Source of the DNA: Halobacteriovorax sp.
GTDB lineage: Bacteria; Bdellovibrionota; Bacteriovoracia; Bacteriovoracales; Bacteriovoracaceae
DNA length: 20,577 nucleotides
Assembly (NCBI GenBank): GCA_002686115.1
Contig: NZAF01000143.1
Span: 1 to 20,577, forward strand
Direction of reading: 5' to 3'
Part shown: positions 14,203-20,577 of the stretch, piece after piece
Layout: every line of letters starts with the position of its first letter
How positions within the stretch are numbered: the stretch's first letter is position 1
The notes under the pieces: model-generated
Database searches by the model: none
Seen by the model: only the letters and a program-made list of their open reading frames with translations
Told to the model about the DNA's origin: nothing
Position numbers and translations under genes: made by a program

Positions 14203-16245
14203 CTATAAATCCTCATTTTCTTTAGCTTCTTCAGTTACTTCATCTTCAGAAAACTCAGCCTTCTCTTCAATTTCTCTCTTTATCGTCATGTCCAGCTTAC
14301 TAATTCTTCCTCTATAAAGAGTCATAATTTGCATTGTTTTTAACCATAGACCGCTGTCTTTAATCCAAGAACCACTGACGCCATCTAAGAACTGCTCAGT
14401 AGCAAGCGCCTTATCAAGCTCACTTCTCTCACTATACTTTCCGAGACTAAATACTTTTCCGATTAGAGTTACTGCGTCAATCCCCATCATTTCAACAAGT
14501 TTAGGATTCGTCCCATATGACTCTTTATAATCATTAGCAAAAGAAGAGGATAAACTCGGAATTTTAGATGCTAAGAAGTAGAGTTTTCCATATTTACGAC
14601 TCTGCTTTAAAAGAGACCGACTTCTCCAACTAGGAGGACCAACAATTGGAAGATTAAAGGCATCAAAATAACTAAATGTAGGAATGATCTGTTGTGCCTC
14701 ACTAGGGATTGATGGAATAAAGATCCAATCAAAATTTATTTCAGGCTTTAATGTTTGAATTCTTCTAATAGAAGTCTTCCCCTCTAGCTTATGAACTTCT
14801 CTTAAAAGCTCAAGCTCCTCCTGTCTTTCTCTTTTAAACTTGAGACCAAGAACCTTACTTATTGTATCTGTGTGATCATTTTTAGTTTTATCATAAGAGC
14901 TAACTGTATTAACCTTTACGTTTTTCATTTCTGCAAGCTTCCAAAACTCATCAAGATAAGAACGTCCCTTCTCATCATTTGGATAAACGATCCCTGCTTT
15001 ACGGCCAAAGAAGTCTAAAAACTTATCTGAAAAAAGTAGAGATATTTGAGATTCAATAGAGCCTGGAACTTCAATTAAAAGATGATCCTTTAAGACTTTT
15101 TCAACATGAACTTGTGATAAAGAAATAAATAACGTTCTATATTTTTTTGATTCTAGAAATTGTGAGACGGCCTCATCTGTATAAAGACCACCTATAACGA
15201 CAGAGACCTTATCTTTTTCAATAAGGTTCTTTACTCTCTCCGCACCAAGAACAGAACTCCCTTCACTATCTTTAACAACTAACTTTACATTAAGATCAAC
15301 ACCATTAGCTTTAAACTGTTTGTTTAATCTTCTTATCGCAAAATCAATTCCCTTAAGTGCTCTTTTTCCAAACTCTCCTTTTTTTCCAGAGAGGGGAAGG
15401 ATAACTCCAACAACACCTGTATTAATTGCACTAACGTCTTTAAACTCTGTTTTTAAAGTAGCAACTAGATTTAACAAATTCTGATTATCTTCAAAGGCAT
15501 CATTTATCCAAGAAATAAGGTCGTCAGAGTCAGACATTCTTCCCATTGCAATCATATTTTGAGCGTCTAAGTAGGCAAGATATCCAGCAGTAAAAACTTG
15601 ATCATTTGCAAACTGTTGAATCAAGCGAAGTCTTTCTGACTCCCCCATACTAAAATACATACTTACAAGATCATTAAAATTACTTTCAGCCTTTAAAGAC
15701 ATCGCATCTGGCTTATCTTTAAAAAGATAAATAAGAGACTCGAGCGCAACATCAGACTTAGCAAGCTCTTTTGCTAGGGCAAGTCTTAAAAGATGATAAT
15801 TCTGAAACTCTTTTCCCTCTAAAAAACTAAACTCTGATTTTCTTATAGAAGAATATGCTTTTTCAATATCTGATAATTTGAAGTAACTACTAGCAAGATT
15901 TAAATAAATTTTAGAAGTTAGCCTTACATCAGAATTAGATGAAGCGAGAGCAAGATTAAATTCAAAAATTGATTTTTCATACTCTCCTTGTGAAAAGAGA
16001 ATAACCCCAGCAAGGTTTCTCTTCATTGCCCTCTCTGAGGGTAAAAGAGTTTTTTCATCCATTGCAGATAATTTCTTTAGAGCGACCTCTTTTCGTCCCG
16101 ATGCAAAGTCTTTCTTAATTAACTCAATATCATTTTTAAATTTATCAGTATAAAGATCCTCCATACCTGGAGAAATCATCTTAATACCACTGCACCCAAC
16201 AAGAAATAAGCTTGCTAGGATAATCAAGTTTCTAACTAGTTTCAT
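14203..16245 (-). CDS. LpoA/LppC-like lipoprotein: TPR region plus periplasmic-binding-protein fold
   Basis: The protein has 680 residues from the second ATG (16243-16245), chosen because AAGGA lies five bases before it; the ATG two codons upstream overlaps that site. A lipoprotein signal ends L-V-G-C. The first 260 or so mature residues are helical with TPR-like repeats (L-N-L-A-S-S-Y-F-K type). The next 350 form a type I periplasmic-binding fold, beginning V-V-G-V-I-L-P-L-S-G-K and including V-V-I-G-G-L and a G-P-P-S-W-R segment. This order is that of LpoA, which in E. coli activates the penicillin-binding protein PBP1A from the outer membrane. Outside gamma-proteobacteria the same layout is often annotated this way without proof, so a receptor for another ligand is possible. 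A strong promoter overlapped by a palindrome lies upstream, and a terminator follows. It is a single-gene unit. Confidence 0.83.
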   Translation of the reverse strand: MKLVRNLIILASLFLVGCSGIKMISPGMEDLYTDKFKNDIELIKKDFASGRKEVALKKLSAMDEKTLLPSERAMKRNLAGVILFSQGEYEKSIFEFNLALASSNSDVRLTSKIYLNLASSYFKLSDIEKAYSSIRKSEFSFLEGKEFQNYHLLRLALAKELAKSDVALESLIYLFKDKPDAMSLKAESNFNDLVSMYFSMGESERLRLIQQFANDQVFTAGYLAYLDAQNMIAMGRMSDSDDLISWINDAFEDNQNLLNLVATLKTEFKDVSAINTGVVGVILPLSGKKGEFGKRALKGIDFAIRRLNKQFKANGVDLNVKLVVKDSEGSSVLGAERVKNLIEKDKVSVVIGGLYTDEAVSQFLESKKYRTLFISLSQVHVEKVLKDHLLIEVPGSIESQISLLFSDKFLDFFGRKAGIVYPNDEKGRSYLDEFWKLAEMKNVKVNTVSSYDKTKNDHTDTISKVLGLKFKRERQEELELLREVHKLEGKTSIRRIQTLKPEINFDWIFIPSIPSEAQQIIPTFSYFDAFNLPIVGPPSWRSRSLLKQSRKYGKLYFLASKIPSLSSSFANDYKESYGTNPKLVEMMGIDAVTLIGKVFSLGKYSERSELDKALATEQFLDGVSGSWIKDSGLWLKTMQIMTLYRGRISKLDMTIKREIEEKAEFSEDEVTEEAKENEDL

Positions 16246-16289
16246 ATTCATCCTTAAACGTTTTCACGAGTATAAAAACACTTTTAAGC

Positions 16290-16317
16290 ATTATACTCTG
16301 TCACGTTAGGTTTTCAA
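16290..16317 (-). promoter_or_regulatory. Sigma70-like promoter of the LpoA-like gene
   Basis: On the minus strand, TTGAAA (16312-16317) and a perfect TATAAT (16290-16295) are separated by 16 bases, about 45 bases upstream of the start. Eleven of twelve box positions match consensus, making this one of the best promoters in the window. Confidence 0.75.
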
Positions 16318-16327
16318 CTAGTTGAAA
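16312..16327. promoter_or_regulatory. Perfect 16-bp palindrome over the -35 box (candidate operator)
   Basis: TTTCAACTAGTTGAAA is its own reverse complement and contains the -35 hexamer of the LpoA-like promoter. It has no following T-tract, so it does not look like a terminator of the gene before it. Position and symmetry suit a dimeric repressor or activator, but the protein is unknown. Confidence 0.4.
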
Positions 16328-16341
16328 GGACTTAAAATTAA

Positions 16342-16731
16342 TTAGAGATTTAAATACGCAATATTATAGAAATCTTTAAGCATCGCATAATCTACACGAA
16401 TACTTCTTCGAAGAGATGACGTGTAATAAGCTCTTAAAGTCTCACTTGCAGTTGGGATTCTTCTATTTTCTAAAATAAAGAAAAAGATAGCCTTCGCGTA
16501 TCTCTTTGTATCTTCATTAAGATTTGCCAGTTGAATAATAGGCTCTTCGTAAACAGCCGCTGCAAAATCTAACTCCACGCCTTCAAGAAAGCCGTTCTCG
16601 TCGATATCCGCACGACTCATAACATCAATCGGTAATGGAAAAGCATCAGAAACAATCGTCTTTCCACAATAACCCATCGCACCTAAAGAAATAATTCCCA
16701 TAAGGAAAGTTGCTAATAACTTTGTTTTCAT
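16342..16731 (-). CDS. Small secreted protein with one EF-hand-like calcium loop
   Basis: The 129-residue protein has an N-terminal signal peptide (about 1-20, ending A-M-G) that predicts export. Residues 42-53 form a canonical 12-residue EF-hand loop: Asp at positions 1 and 3, Asn at 5, Gly at 6, a hydrophobic residue at 8 and Glu at 12. The remainder is helical, with a hydrophobic F-F-F-I-L stretch near 88-92 and a basic region near 113-118. The family is not recognised. Calcium binding in the periplasm or outside the cell is inferred from the loop; a single loop could pair with a degenerate one or act through dimerisation. It has its own promoter with a perfect -35 box (16758-16786). The ribosome binding site is weak (GGGG about seven bases upstream). 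No obvious partner is adjacent. Confidence 0.8.
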   Translation of the reverse strand: MKTKLLATFLMGIISLGAMGYCGKTIVSDAFPLPIDVMSRADIDENGFLEGVELDFAAAVYEEPIIQLANLNEDTKRYAKAIFFFILENRRIPTASETLRAYYTSSLRRSIRVDYAMLKDFYNIAYLNL

Positions 16732-16757
16732 TCTACTACCCCGTGTTTGTGAGATGA

Positions 16758-16786
16758 ATAAAACAAAAACTGAGTAAAACTGTCAA
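16758..16786 (-). promoter_or_regulatory. Sigma70-like promoter of the EF-hand protein gene
   Basis: On the minus strand a perfect TTGACA (16781-16786) is followed after 17 bases by TTTTAT (16758-16763), about 27 bases upstream of the start codon. It lies in the gap after the tandem response regulators. Confidence 0.6.
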
Positions 16787-16819
16787 CCTAGGCTGCGTCA
16801 AAACAAAGCTAAATAAATT

Positions 16820-17500
16820 CTAATTTGAAAGTGTAAACCTCACTCTCGCTATAAGATCTTCATTTTCAAGAGGAAAAGAGAATGTCGTGAGATAATCATC
16901 CGTGTCCTGAATTTTTATCGAGTTTTTTACTTTAAGTTTAATATTCTCATCATCAAAACCAATGAAGTTCAAAAAGTCTTTTTTAAAGGTGGCCAAACAC
17001 TCTTTATAAAAAAATGTCTTAGATTTTATGACAACCTCTGTTTCACTCATTGAAACGAGGTCAACCATAAAGTCAACACGACAATTAACTTCAGATGTTT
17101 GAGGTACTCTGAATATAGGTAAAATCTGTGACTCTTCAACTGATTTAACGACATTTGAAATCTTAGACATTAATATTGCTCGATCAATAGGCTTGCAAAT
17201 AAAGTCACTCGCTCCACTTTCAAGAGATGCTTCTATCTGTTCGTTTCCTACACTTGAAGAAGCAACGATGATAGGTGTTTTATTTCCAGTATTTCTTAAT
17301 GCCTTGATGGCCAGAAGTCCGTCGTTTGTTTTTTCAATAGTCAGGTCAACGATAAAGACACTAAAAGAGTCTTTCTTAGATGCACTTAAGAATTCCTCGA
17401 TTGTAGAGCATGCTATATAATCGACGTCTTCCTTTTCAAATATTCGGCCTAACACTTTTCTTTGAATTTCACTATCATCAACAAACAGTACTTTCTTCAT
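16820..17500 (-). CDS. Response regulator: receiver domain plus uncharacterised beta-rich C-terminal domain
   Basis: In this 226-residue protein the receiver (1-118) has the acidic pair Asp8-Asp9, phospho-acceptor Asp52, Ser81 and Lys103-Pro104, so all catalytic positions are present. Residues about 128-226 have alternating hydrophobic residues and no helix-turn-helix, GGDEF, HD or EAL motif. They include a K-K-D-F-L-N-F-I-G-F segment and could be a diverged PilZ-type barrel, although the RxxxR and DxSxxG motifs are missing. The gene begins one base after the stop of the preceding response regulator gene, so the two are co-translated. The C-terminal halves of the pair share the spacing of a V-D-V/I segment and a later F-L segment, suggesting duplication. 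No sensor kinase is nearby, so the input is unknown. Confidence 0.88.
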   Translation of the reverse strand: MKKVLFVDDSEIQRKVLGRIFEKEDVDYIACSTIEEFLSASKKDSFSVFIVDLTIEKTNDGLLAIKALRNTGNKTPIIVASSSVGNEQIEASLESGASDFICKPIDRAILMSKISNVVKSVEESQILPIFRVPQTSEVNCRVDFMVDLVSMSETEVVIKSKTFFYKECLATFKKDFLNFIGFDDENIKLKVKNSIKIQDTDDYLTTFSFPLENEDLIARVRFTLSN

Positions 17501-17501
17501 A

Positions 17502-18185
17502 TTATCCCAATATTTTCATCCATCTGATTACTTTTGCTCTTATATTATTTAAAGCTTTAGGACTTATACCAATCAGCTTGAAAACATTACTTTTTTTCGT
17601 TCTAAGTTTTGAAGCAAACATTTTAGTTGCTTGAAAAGTTGTTCTTGTAATTTCTAATGAACTTAAAAAACGAGAGTGAATTTCAACATTTTTTCCATCT
17701 TCAAAACTAAGAGGAAAATTTACAATTAAGTTATTCTCTCCAAGGCCTATAATTGTTCCATCAACCTGTACTTCAAAACTTTTATCATCATAATTCTTTG
17801 TGAGCTCTTCTCTATTTCTCATAAAGTGACTTGTCACTCTCTTAATATCACTTGGCTTAACTGGCTTTATTATATACTCATCAACTCCAAGTTCTTTAGC
17901 CTTTTGAACATACTTCTTATCAGCATAAGAACTAACAATTACAAGCATACTGTCCTCAGGGATCAAGTCTTTACTCTCTTTAATAAAATCAAAACCATTA
18001 ATATCTGGAAGGTTTAAATCCAGAAAAATTAAATGAGGAGAATTCTCAATTAAGAAGTCAACAACACCACTGATATTCTCTTCTTCTTGGCACCAAAACT
18101 TATTCTCGGGTAAAAAGCGATGCAATAGCTTCCTTGAAATCGGATCATCATCAATAATAAGGACTTCATATCTTAGGTTTTCCAT
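17502..18185 (-). CDS. Response regulator: receiver domain plus uncharacterised beta-rich C-terminal domain
   Basis: In this 227-residue protein the receiver (1-120) has Asp12-Asp13, phospho-acceptor Asp56 in F-L-D-L-N-L-P, Ser85/Ser86 and Lys108-Pro109, a complete phosphotransfer site. Residues about 130-227 form a beta-rich region followed by basic helices (A-S-K-L-R-T-K-K and A-K-V-I-R-W-M-K near the end). No known DNA-binding or enzymatic output domain is evident. A PilZ-like fold is possible, but its ligand motifs are absent. The gene is separated from dnaJ by that gene's terminator, and it leads the two-gene regulator unit. A TAGAAT hexamer ends six bases before the ATG, so the transcript could be very short-leadered or leaderless; otherwise the only Shine-Dalgarno candidate is TAGG three bases before the ATG. 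Confidence 0.88.
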   Translation of the reverse strand: MENLRYEVLIIDDDPISRKLLHRFLPENKFWCQEEENISGVVDFLIENSPHLIFLDLNLPDINGFDFIKESKDLIPEDSMLVIVSSYADKKYVQKAKELGVDEYIIKPVKPSDIKRVTSHFMRNREELTKNYDDKSFEVQVDGTIIGLGENNLIVNFPLSFEDGKNVEIHSRFLSSLEITRTTFQATKMFASKLRTKKSNVFKLIGISPKALNNIRAKVIRWMKILG

Positions 18186-18191
18186 AAGCCT

Positions 18192-18197
18192 ATTCTA
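18192..18197 (-). promoter_or_regulatory. Possible -10 box of the tandem response regulator unit
   Basis: TAGAAT on the minus strand matches five of six consensus positions and ends six bases before the regulator ATG. No convincing -35 box is seen; at the right distance is only the T-run of the dnaJ terminator. Transcription would then begin at or next to the start codon. Confidence 0.25.
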
Positions 18198-18212
18198 CTC
18201 GAAATCAGAAAT

Positions 18213-18239
18213 AAAAAAAGCCGAGGATAAACTCGGCTT
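18213..18239 (-). terminator. Intrinsic terminator of dnaJ
   Basis: In the minus-strand transcript AAGCCGAG (18232-18239) and CTCGGCTT (18218-18225) form an 8-bp GC-rich stem with a six-base loop, followed by seven T (18213-18219) and more T-rich sequence. It lies 25 bases after the dnaJ stop and separates it from the response regulators. Confidence 0.9.
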
Positions 18240-18264
18240 CAATATTGAGAATTTCTATTCTAAT

Positions 18265-19398
18265 TTACTGAAATAAGTCCTTCACCTTATCAAAGAACCC
18301 ACGGCTCATTGGATTAGACTTGGATGACTCATCATGAAGAGCAAGTTGCTCTAAAAGATCTTTTTGTTCACTTGAAAGCTTTGTTGGAGTTTCAACATGA
18401 ATTGATAGAATTGCATCACCTGCTCCATATCCACCAAGTTTTTGAATCCCCTTACCTCTTAAGCGCATTTTCTTTCCAGATTGGGTTCCTGCTGGAATAT
18501 TAACCATGACTTTTCCATCTAGAGTTGGTACCTCAACCTCAGCTCCTAAGGCCGCTTGTGAGAAACTGATTGGAAGTGTATAGAGGACATCAAATCCATC
18601 ACGATTAAAAATCTCGTGTTCATCGATTTGAATCACAATATAAAGATCGCCATCAGGTCCACCTTGAGCGCCAGAGTCACCTTCATTTGAAAGTTTTAAT
18701 CTCTGACCATGATCAATACCTGCTGGGATTGTTACTTCAAGTTCACTTTGCTTCTTCTGTCTTCCGTCTCCGTGACAAGTACCACAAGGGTTACTTATCA
18801 TTTGACCAGACCCCTGACATTTTGGACAAGTTGAAGCTACAGTAAAGAAACCTTGCTGCCTTCTTACCTCACCATGACCATTACACATGTCACAAGTAGT
18901 TGGCTTAGAACCATCCTTGCCACCACTTCCATTACATGTTCCACATTCTGCTAAACGCGAAACTTTTATTTTTTTCTTAGCACCAAATGCTGCTTCTTCA
19001 AATGTAACTCGTACACCCATTTGAAGATCATTTCCAGGCCTTCCGCTTGAACGTCTTCTGCCACGCCCACGGCCTCCGCCCATCATATCTCCAAAGATAT
19101 CTCCAAAAATATCACCAAGGTCACCAAAGTCTCCAAAGCCGCCAGCTCCACCACCGAAGCCACCTTGACCGTTTACCCCAGCATGACCGAATTGATCATA
19201 TCTTCTTTTCTTATCTTCATCTAAAAGAACTTCCGCTGCTTCAGATGCTTCTTTAAACTTAGCTTCTGCTTCAGCATTATCAGGATTTCTATCTGGGTGG
19301 TATTTCATCGCTAGCTTTCGATAAGCTTTTTTAATCTCATCTTTTCCAGCAGACTTCCCGACTCCTAGAACCTCATAATAATCTCTTTTATTACTCAT
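18265..19398 (-). CDS. dnaJ: Chaperone protein DnaJ (Hsp40)
   Basis: The 377-residue protein, full length for the family, carries the complete class-A layout: J-domain with H-P-D at 34-36, Gly/Phe-rich region (about 75-110), and four CxxCxGxG zinc-finger repeats beginning at Cys152, Cys169, Cys191 and Cys205. The two beta-sandwich substrate-binding domains and the dimerisation tail follow. Family knowledge: DnaJ delivers unfolded proteins to DnaK and stimulates its ATPase, in the cytosol with GrpE. The basic run R-G-R-G-R-R-R at 110-116, between the Gly/Phe region and the zinc domain, is a small peculiarity. It lies 174 bases downstream of dnaK in the same direction, the usual dnaK-dnaJ order, across a spacer full of inverted repeats. 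AGGA and GAAAGAG precede the ATG, and a strong terminator follows. Confidence 0.98.
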   Translation of the reverse strand: MSNKRDYYEVLGVGKSAGKDEIKKAYRKLAMKYHPDRNPDNAEAEAKFKEASEAAEVLLDEDKKRRYDQFGHAGVNGQGGFGGGAGGFGDFGDLGDIFGDIFGDMMGGGRGRGRRRSSGRPGNDLQMGVRVTFEEAAFGAKKKIKVSRLAECGTCNGSGGKDGSKPTTCDMCNGHGEVRRQQGFFTVASTCPKCQGSGQMISNPCGTCHGDGRQKKQSELEVTIPAGIDHGQRLKLSNEGDSGAQGGPDGDLYIVIQIDEHEIFNRDGFDVLYTLPISFSQAALGAEVEVPTLDGKVMVNIPAGTQSGKKMRLRGKGIQKLGGYGAGDAILSIHVETPTKLSSEQKDLLEQLALHDESSKSNPMSRGFFDKVKDLFQ

Positions 19399-19420
19399 AC
19401 TCTTTCTTTCCTGATATAAC

Positions 19421-19445
19421 GAACGCCAGTTTTTTACCGGCGTTC
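19421..19445 (-). repeat. Hairpin in the dnaJ leader
   Basis: GAACGCC (19421-19427) and GGCGTTC (19439-19445) form a 7-bp GC-rich stem with an A-rich loop in the minus-strand transcript, ending 22 bases before the dnaJ start codon. No T-run follows in that direction, so attenuation by a simple intrinsic terminator is unlikely. It could protect or insulate the dnaJ message. Confidence 0.6.
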
Positions 19446-19462
19446 ATTTTCAAATAAATAGC

Positions 19463-19531
19463 CCGTCATCCGCACACTGCTGAGTCGTCAAAAGCTCGCT
19501 GTGCTCGCGTCTTTTGACGCCCGCGTGACGG
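19463..19531. repeat. Nested inverted repeat between dnaK and dnaJ
   Basis: An inner pair CGTCAAAAG (19486-19494) and CTTTTGACG (19511-19519) gives a 9-bp stem; an outer pair CCGTCA (19463-19468) and TGACGG (19526-19531) encloses it. The interior is GC-rich and holds two CTCGC copies. This composition contrasts with the AT-rich surroundings. Confidence 0.7.
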
Positions 19532-19571
19532 TAAAGCTCCGACGTTAAAACGCATGCGTTTTAACGCGGGC
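19519..19571. repeat. Large palindromic element just after dnaK
   Basis: GCCCGCGT (19519-19526) and ACGCGGGC (19564-19571) enclose a perfect 24-bp palindrome (19543-19566) built of CGTTAAAACGCA and its complement; the outer arm overlaps the palindrome's last bases, so the two folds compete. It begins directly after the dnaK stop codon and may end or process the dnaK transcript. No T-tract is present. Confidence 0.75.
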
Positions 19572-19572
19572 A

Positions 19573-20577
19573 TTAAACTTCTTTAAAATCCGCATCAACG
19601 ACATCATCACCGTCGTCTTTCTTAGTCTCTTGACCTGCACCAGCGCCTGCAGCACCTGCACCCATATCTGGACCAGCACCCTCAGCTCCAGGAGCACCTT
19701 GCTGATACATCTGTGAAGCGATTGCATGAGAAGCATTTTGAAGTGTCTCATGTGCAGCCTTTAACTCATCAACATTTTCTGAAGTAAGTTTTGTCTTAGC
19801 TTCAGCAATTGCATCTTCAAGCTTTTTCTTATCATCGTCAGAAATCTTACCTTCACCGTCTTTGATCATCTTTTCACAACCAAGAACAAGTGCATCTAAG
19901 TTATTTCTTGTATCAACAACTTCTCTAGCTTTCTTATCTGCTTCTTTATTTGCTTCTGCATCTTTAACCATTCTTTCGATTTCTTCATCCGAAAGACCTG
20001 ATCCTGCAGTTATCTTAATTTCTTGTGACTGACCAGTTGCTTTATCAACAGCAGATACGTTTACAATACCGTTGGCATCGATATCAAAAGTAACTTCAAT
20101 CTGCGGTACACCTCTTGGCGCAGGAGCAATTCCAGTAAGATCAAATCTTCCTAAAGACTTATTATCTTTTGCAAATTCTCTTTCACCTTGGCATACGTGA
20201 ATTGTAACAGCTGGTTGGTTATCAACAGCAGTTGAGAATGTTTGCGATTTCTTAGTAGGAATCGTTGTATTCTTTTCAATTAGTGGAGTTAAAACACCAC
20301 CAAGAGTTTCAATACCAAGAGTTAGTGGAGTTACATCAAGAAGTAATACATCTTTAACGTCTCCAGCTAATACACCACCTTGAATCGCAGCACCAGCAGC
20401 AACAACCTCATCAGGGTTAACACCTTTTGATGGCTCTTTTCCAAAAATTTCTTTAACTCTTTCTTGAACCGCTGGGATTCTTGTAGAACCACCAACTAAA
20501 ATGACTTCATCAATCTCATTCTTATCTAATCCTGAATCATCAAGACATGTATTACATGGCTTCGCAAGATCAGTTAA
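19573..20577 (-). CDS. dnaK: Chaperone protein DnaK (Hsp70), C-terminal part (5' end outside window)
   Basis: The open frame runs from the right edge to TAA at 19573-19575, about 334 residues, so roughly the N-terminal 300 residues lie outside. Visible hallmarks are V-G-G-S-T-R-I-P of the ATPase domain, the linker D-V-L-L-L-D-V-T-P-L-T-L-G-I-E-T and the substrate-binding beta sandwich (T-I-P-T-K-K-S-Q-T-F-S-T-A, R-G-V-P-Q-I-E-V-T-F-D-I-D-A-N-G). The helical lid follows, then a Gly/Ala-rich tail ending in D-D-V-V-D-A-D-F-K-E-V. Family knowledge: DnaK is the ATP-dependent Hsp70 of the cytosol, working with DnaJ and GrpE. An unusual C-N-T-C lies near the window edge, in the ATPase domain. The C-terminal acidic tail is the conserved co-chaperone element. 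The same-strand dnaJ follows. Confidence 0.98.
   Translation of the reverse strand, partial: LTDLAKPCNTCLDDSGLDKNEIDEVILVGGSTRIPAVQERVKEIFGKEPSKGVNPDEVVAAGAAIQGGVLAGDVKDVLLLDVTPLTLGIETLGGVLTPLIEKNTTIPTKKSQTFSTAVDNQPAVTIHVCQGEREFAKDNKSLGRFDLTGIAPAPRGVPQIEVTFDIDANGIVNVSAVDKATGQSQEIKITAGSGLSDEEIERMVKDAEANKEADKKAREVVDTRNNLDALVLGCEKMIKDGEGKISDDDKKKLEDAIAEAKTKLTSENVDELKAAHETLQNASHAIASQMYQQGAPGAEGAGPDMGAGAAGAGAGQETKKDDGDDVVDADFKEV

Noticed and set aside
19463..19571. CRISPR array or tRNA gene in the dnaK-dnaJ spacer
   Set aside because: There are inverted, not evenly spaced direct repeats, and no cloverleaf or CCA-type acceptor pattern could be drawn.
19545..19751. Minus-strand frame overlapping the end of dnaK
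   Set aside because: Out of frame with dnaK, whose conserved tail covers the region.

Overview
This AT-rich window of about 20.6 kb is dense with genes, nearly all on the minus strand. It looks like a free-living Gram-negative of the Bdellovibrionota type, most likely the Bacteriovorax/Halobacteriovorax lineage. That assignment is an inference from low GC, lipoproteins and periplasmic proteins, several FHA, receiver and PilZ signalling proteins, a Tad-type secretion protein and MreB. It was not tested by any search. Only the left-edge biotin ligase fragment and a 33-residue basic protein are on the plus strand.

Reading in the direction of minus-strand transcription (right to left): the 3' end of dnaK (19573-20577), then a 174-bp spacer packed with GC-rich palindromes, then dnaJ (18265-19398), which ends in a clear intrinsic terminator. 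Two tandem response regulators follow (16820-18185), each a receiver domain plus a beta-rich C-terminal half that I cannot name. Next come a small secreted EF-hand protein (16342-16731) and a large lipoprotein of the LpoA/LppC type (14203-16245), each with its own sigma70-like promoter.

A bidirectional terminator (14165-14194) separates the LpoA-like gene from a plus-strand 33-codon gene. That gene shares a divergent promoter region with a minus-strand gene group: an AMP-nucleosidase-like enzyme with a histone-H1-like lysine tail, mreB, a PilZ protein and a lipoprotein (10202-13897). nagZ follows with its own promoter (9027-10109).

The left 8.6 kb is a tightly packed, overlapping minus-strand operon, and it is the most interesting part. 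It encodes a TadC-like T2SS-F protein with an unusual periplasmic Sel1-like N-terminus, a DUF192 protein, an FHA/two-TM/PAS-like protein, an FHA-TM-TPR protein, a double-FHA-TM-TPR protein, a PP2C phosphatase and a receiver protein with a long acidic linker. Four FHA domains and a PP2C phosphatase, with no Ser/Thr kinase in the window, suggest a phosphothreonine-controlled envelope or pilus machine whose kinase is encoded elsewhere.

The functional themes are envelope growth and peptidoglycan (MreB, NagZ, LpoA-like), second-messenger and phospho-signalling (PilZ, receivers, FHA, PP2C), and protein folding (DnaK, DnaJ). No tRNA, rRNA, CRISPR array, insertion sequence or phage gene was seen, and no gene-free stretch exceeds 300 bases.
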